5,429 nucleotides of DNA, taken from positions 1-5,429 of the forward strand of contig JAFSOW010000178.1 of NCBI GenBank assembly GCA_017443165.1. The letters are read 5' to 3'. This document shows, in pieces, positions 5,397 to 5,429 of this stretch. The DNA comes from Acidaminococcaceae bacterium. GTDB lineage: Bacteria > Bacillota > Negativicutes > Acidaminococcales > Acidaminococcaceae. The notes beneath the pieces were generated by a model. That model was not told where the DNA came from. It searched no databases and worked only from the letters and a program-made list of their open reading frames with translations. The translations under genes and the position numbers were made by a program. Each line of letters opens with the position of its first letter. Position 1 is the stretch's first letter.

Positions 5397-5410
5397 TTTC
5401 TCCGGGTTTA

Positions 5411-5429
5411 GTTAACTTTATTATGGTTA
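5411..5429 (-). promoter_or_regulatory. Partial bioB promoter with possible biotin-repressor half-sites (cut by window edge)
   Basis: On the minus strand the window opens with TAACC (5425-5429), then CATAAT (5420-5425) as a possible -10, then GTTAAC (5411-5416). TTAACC and GGTTAA elements are typical of BirA operators in front of Bacillota biotin genes. However, the gap here is only 8 bp, where about 14-16 bp is usual, and the rest of the site would lie outside the window. Any -35 box is also missing. Treat this as a hint only. Confidence 0.25.

Overview
The window looks like chromosomal DNA from an obligately anaerobic Bacillota, possibly one of the Negativicutes. This is inferred from strong AGGAGG-type ribosome sites, intermediate base composition and an anaerobe-type biotin synthase. 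No taxonomic marker gene is present, so the placement is loose. All genes look intact except panC, which is cut by the left edge. I see no mobile element, CRISPR array, tRNA or rRNA.

Layout, left to right. (1) 1-708, minus: most of panC, pantothenate synthetase. (2) 773-1780, minus: a BASS-family sodium-coupled transporter with complete sodium sites, probably co-transcribed with panC and possibly a PanS-like carrier of pantothenate precursors. (3) 1781-2055: promoter and about 240-nt leader of that operon. The leader has a multi-part hairpin starting at the predicted +1, an intrinsic terminator before the gene, a long inverted repeat enclosing that terminator, and a further hairpin before the ribosome site. 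This is the layout of a riboswitch or attenuator, but I recognise no known aptamer. (4) 2085-2981, minus: a LysR-type regulator. (5) 2982-3178: divergent control region with a large interrupted inverted repeat. (6) 3179-4273, plus: an exported alpha/beta hydrolase of the YcjY/dienelactone-hydrolase-like type with a cysteine nucleophile. (7) 4309-4335: a strong terminator shared by two convergent genes. (8) 4385-5383, minus: bioB, biotin synthase. (9) 5384-5429: start of the bioB control region, cut by the window edge.

How the genes fit together. Two vitamin functions flank a regulator/hydrolase pair: pantothenate (vitamin B5; panC plus transporter) on the left and biotin (B7; bioB) on the right. 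The LysR protein most likely controls the divergent hydrolase and itself through the shared dyad. The transporter-panC operon appears to be controlled separately through its RNA leader. The best candidates for something undescribed are that leader and, less novel, the BioB with altered auxiliary-cluster ligands.
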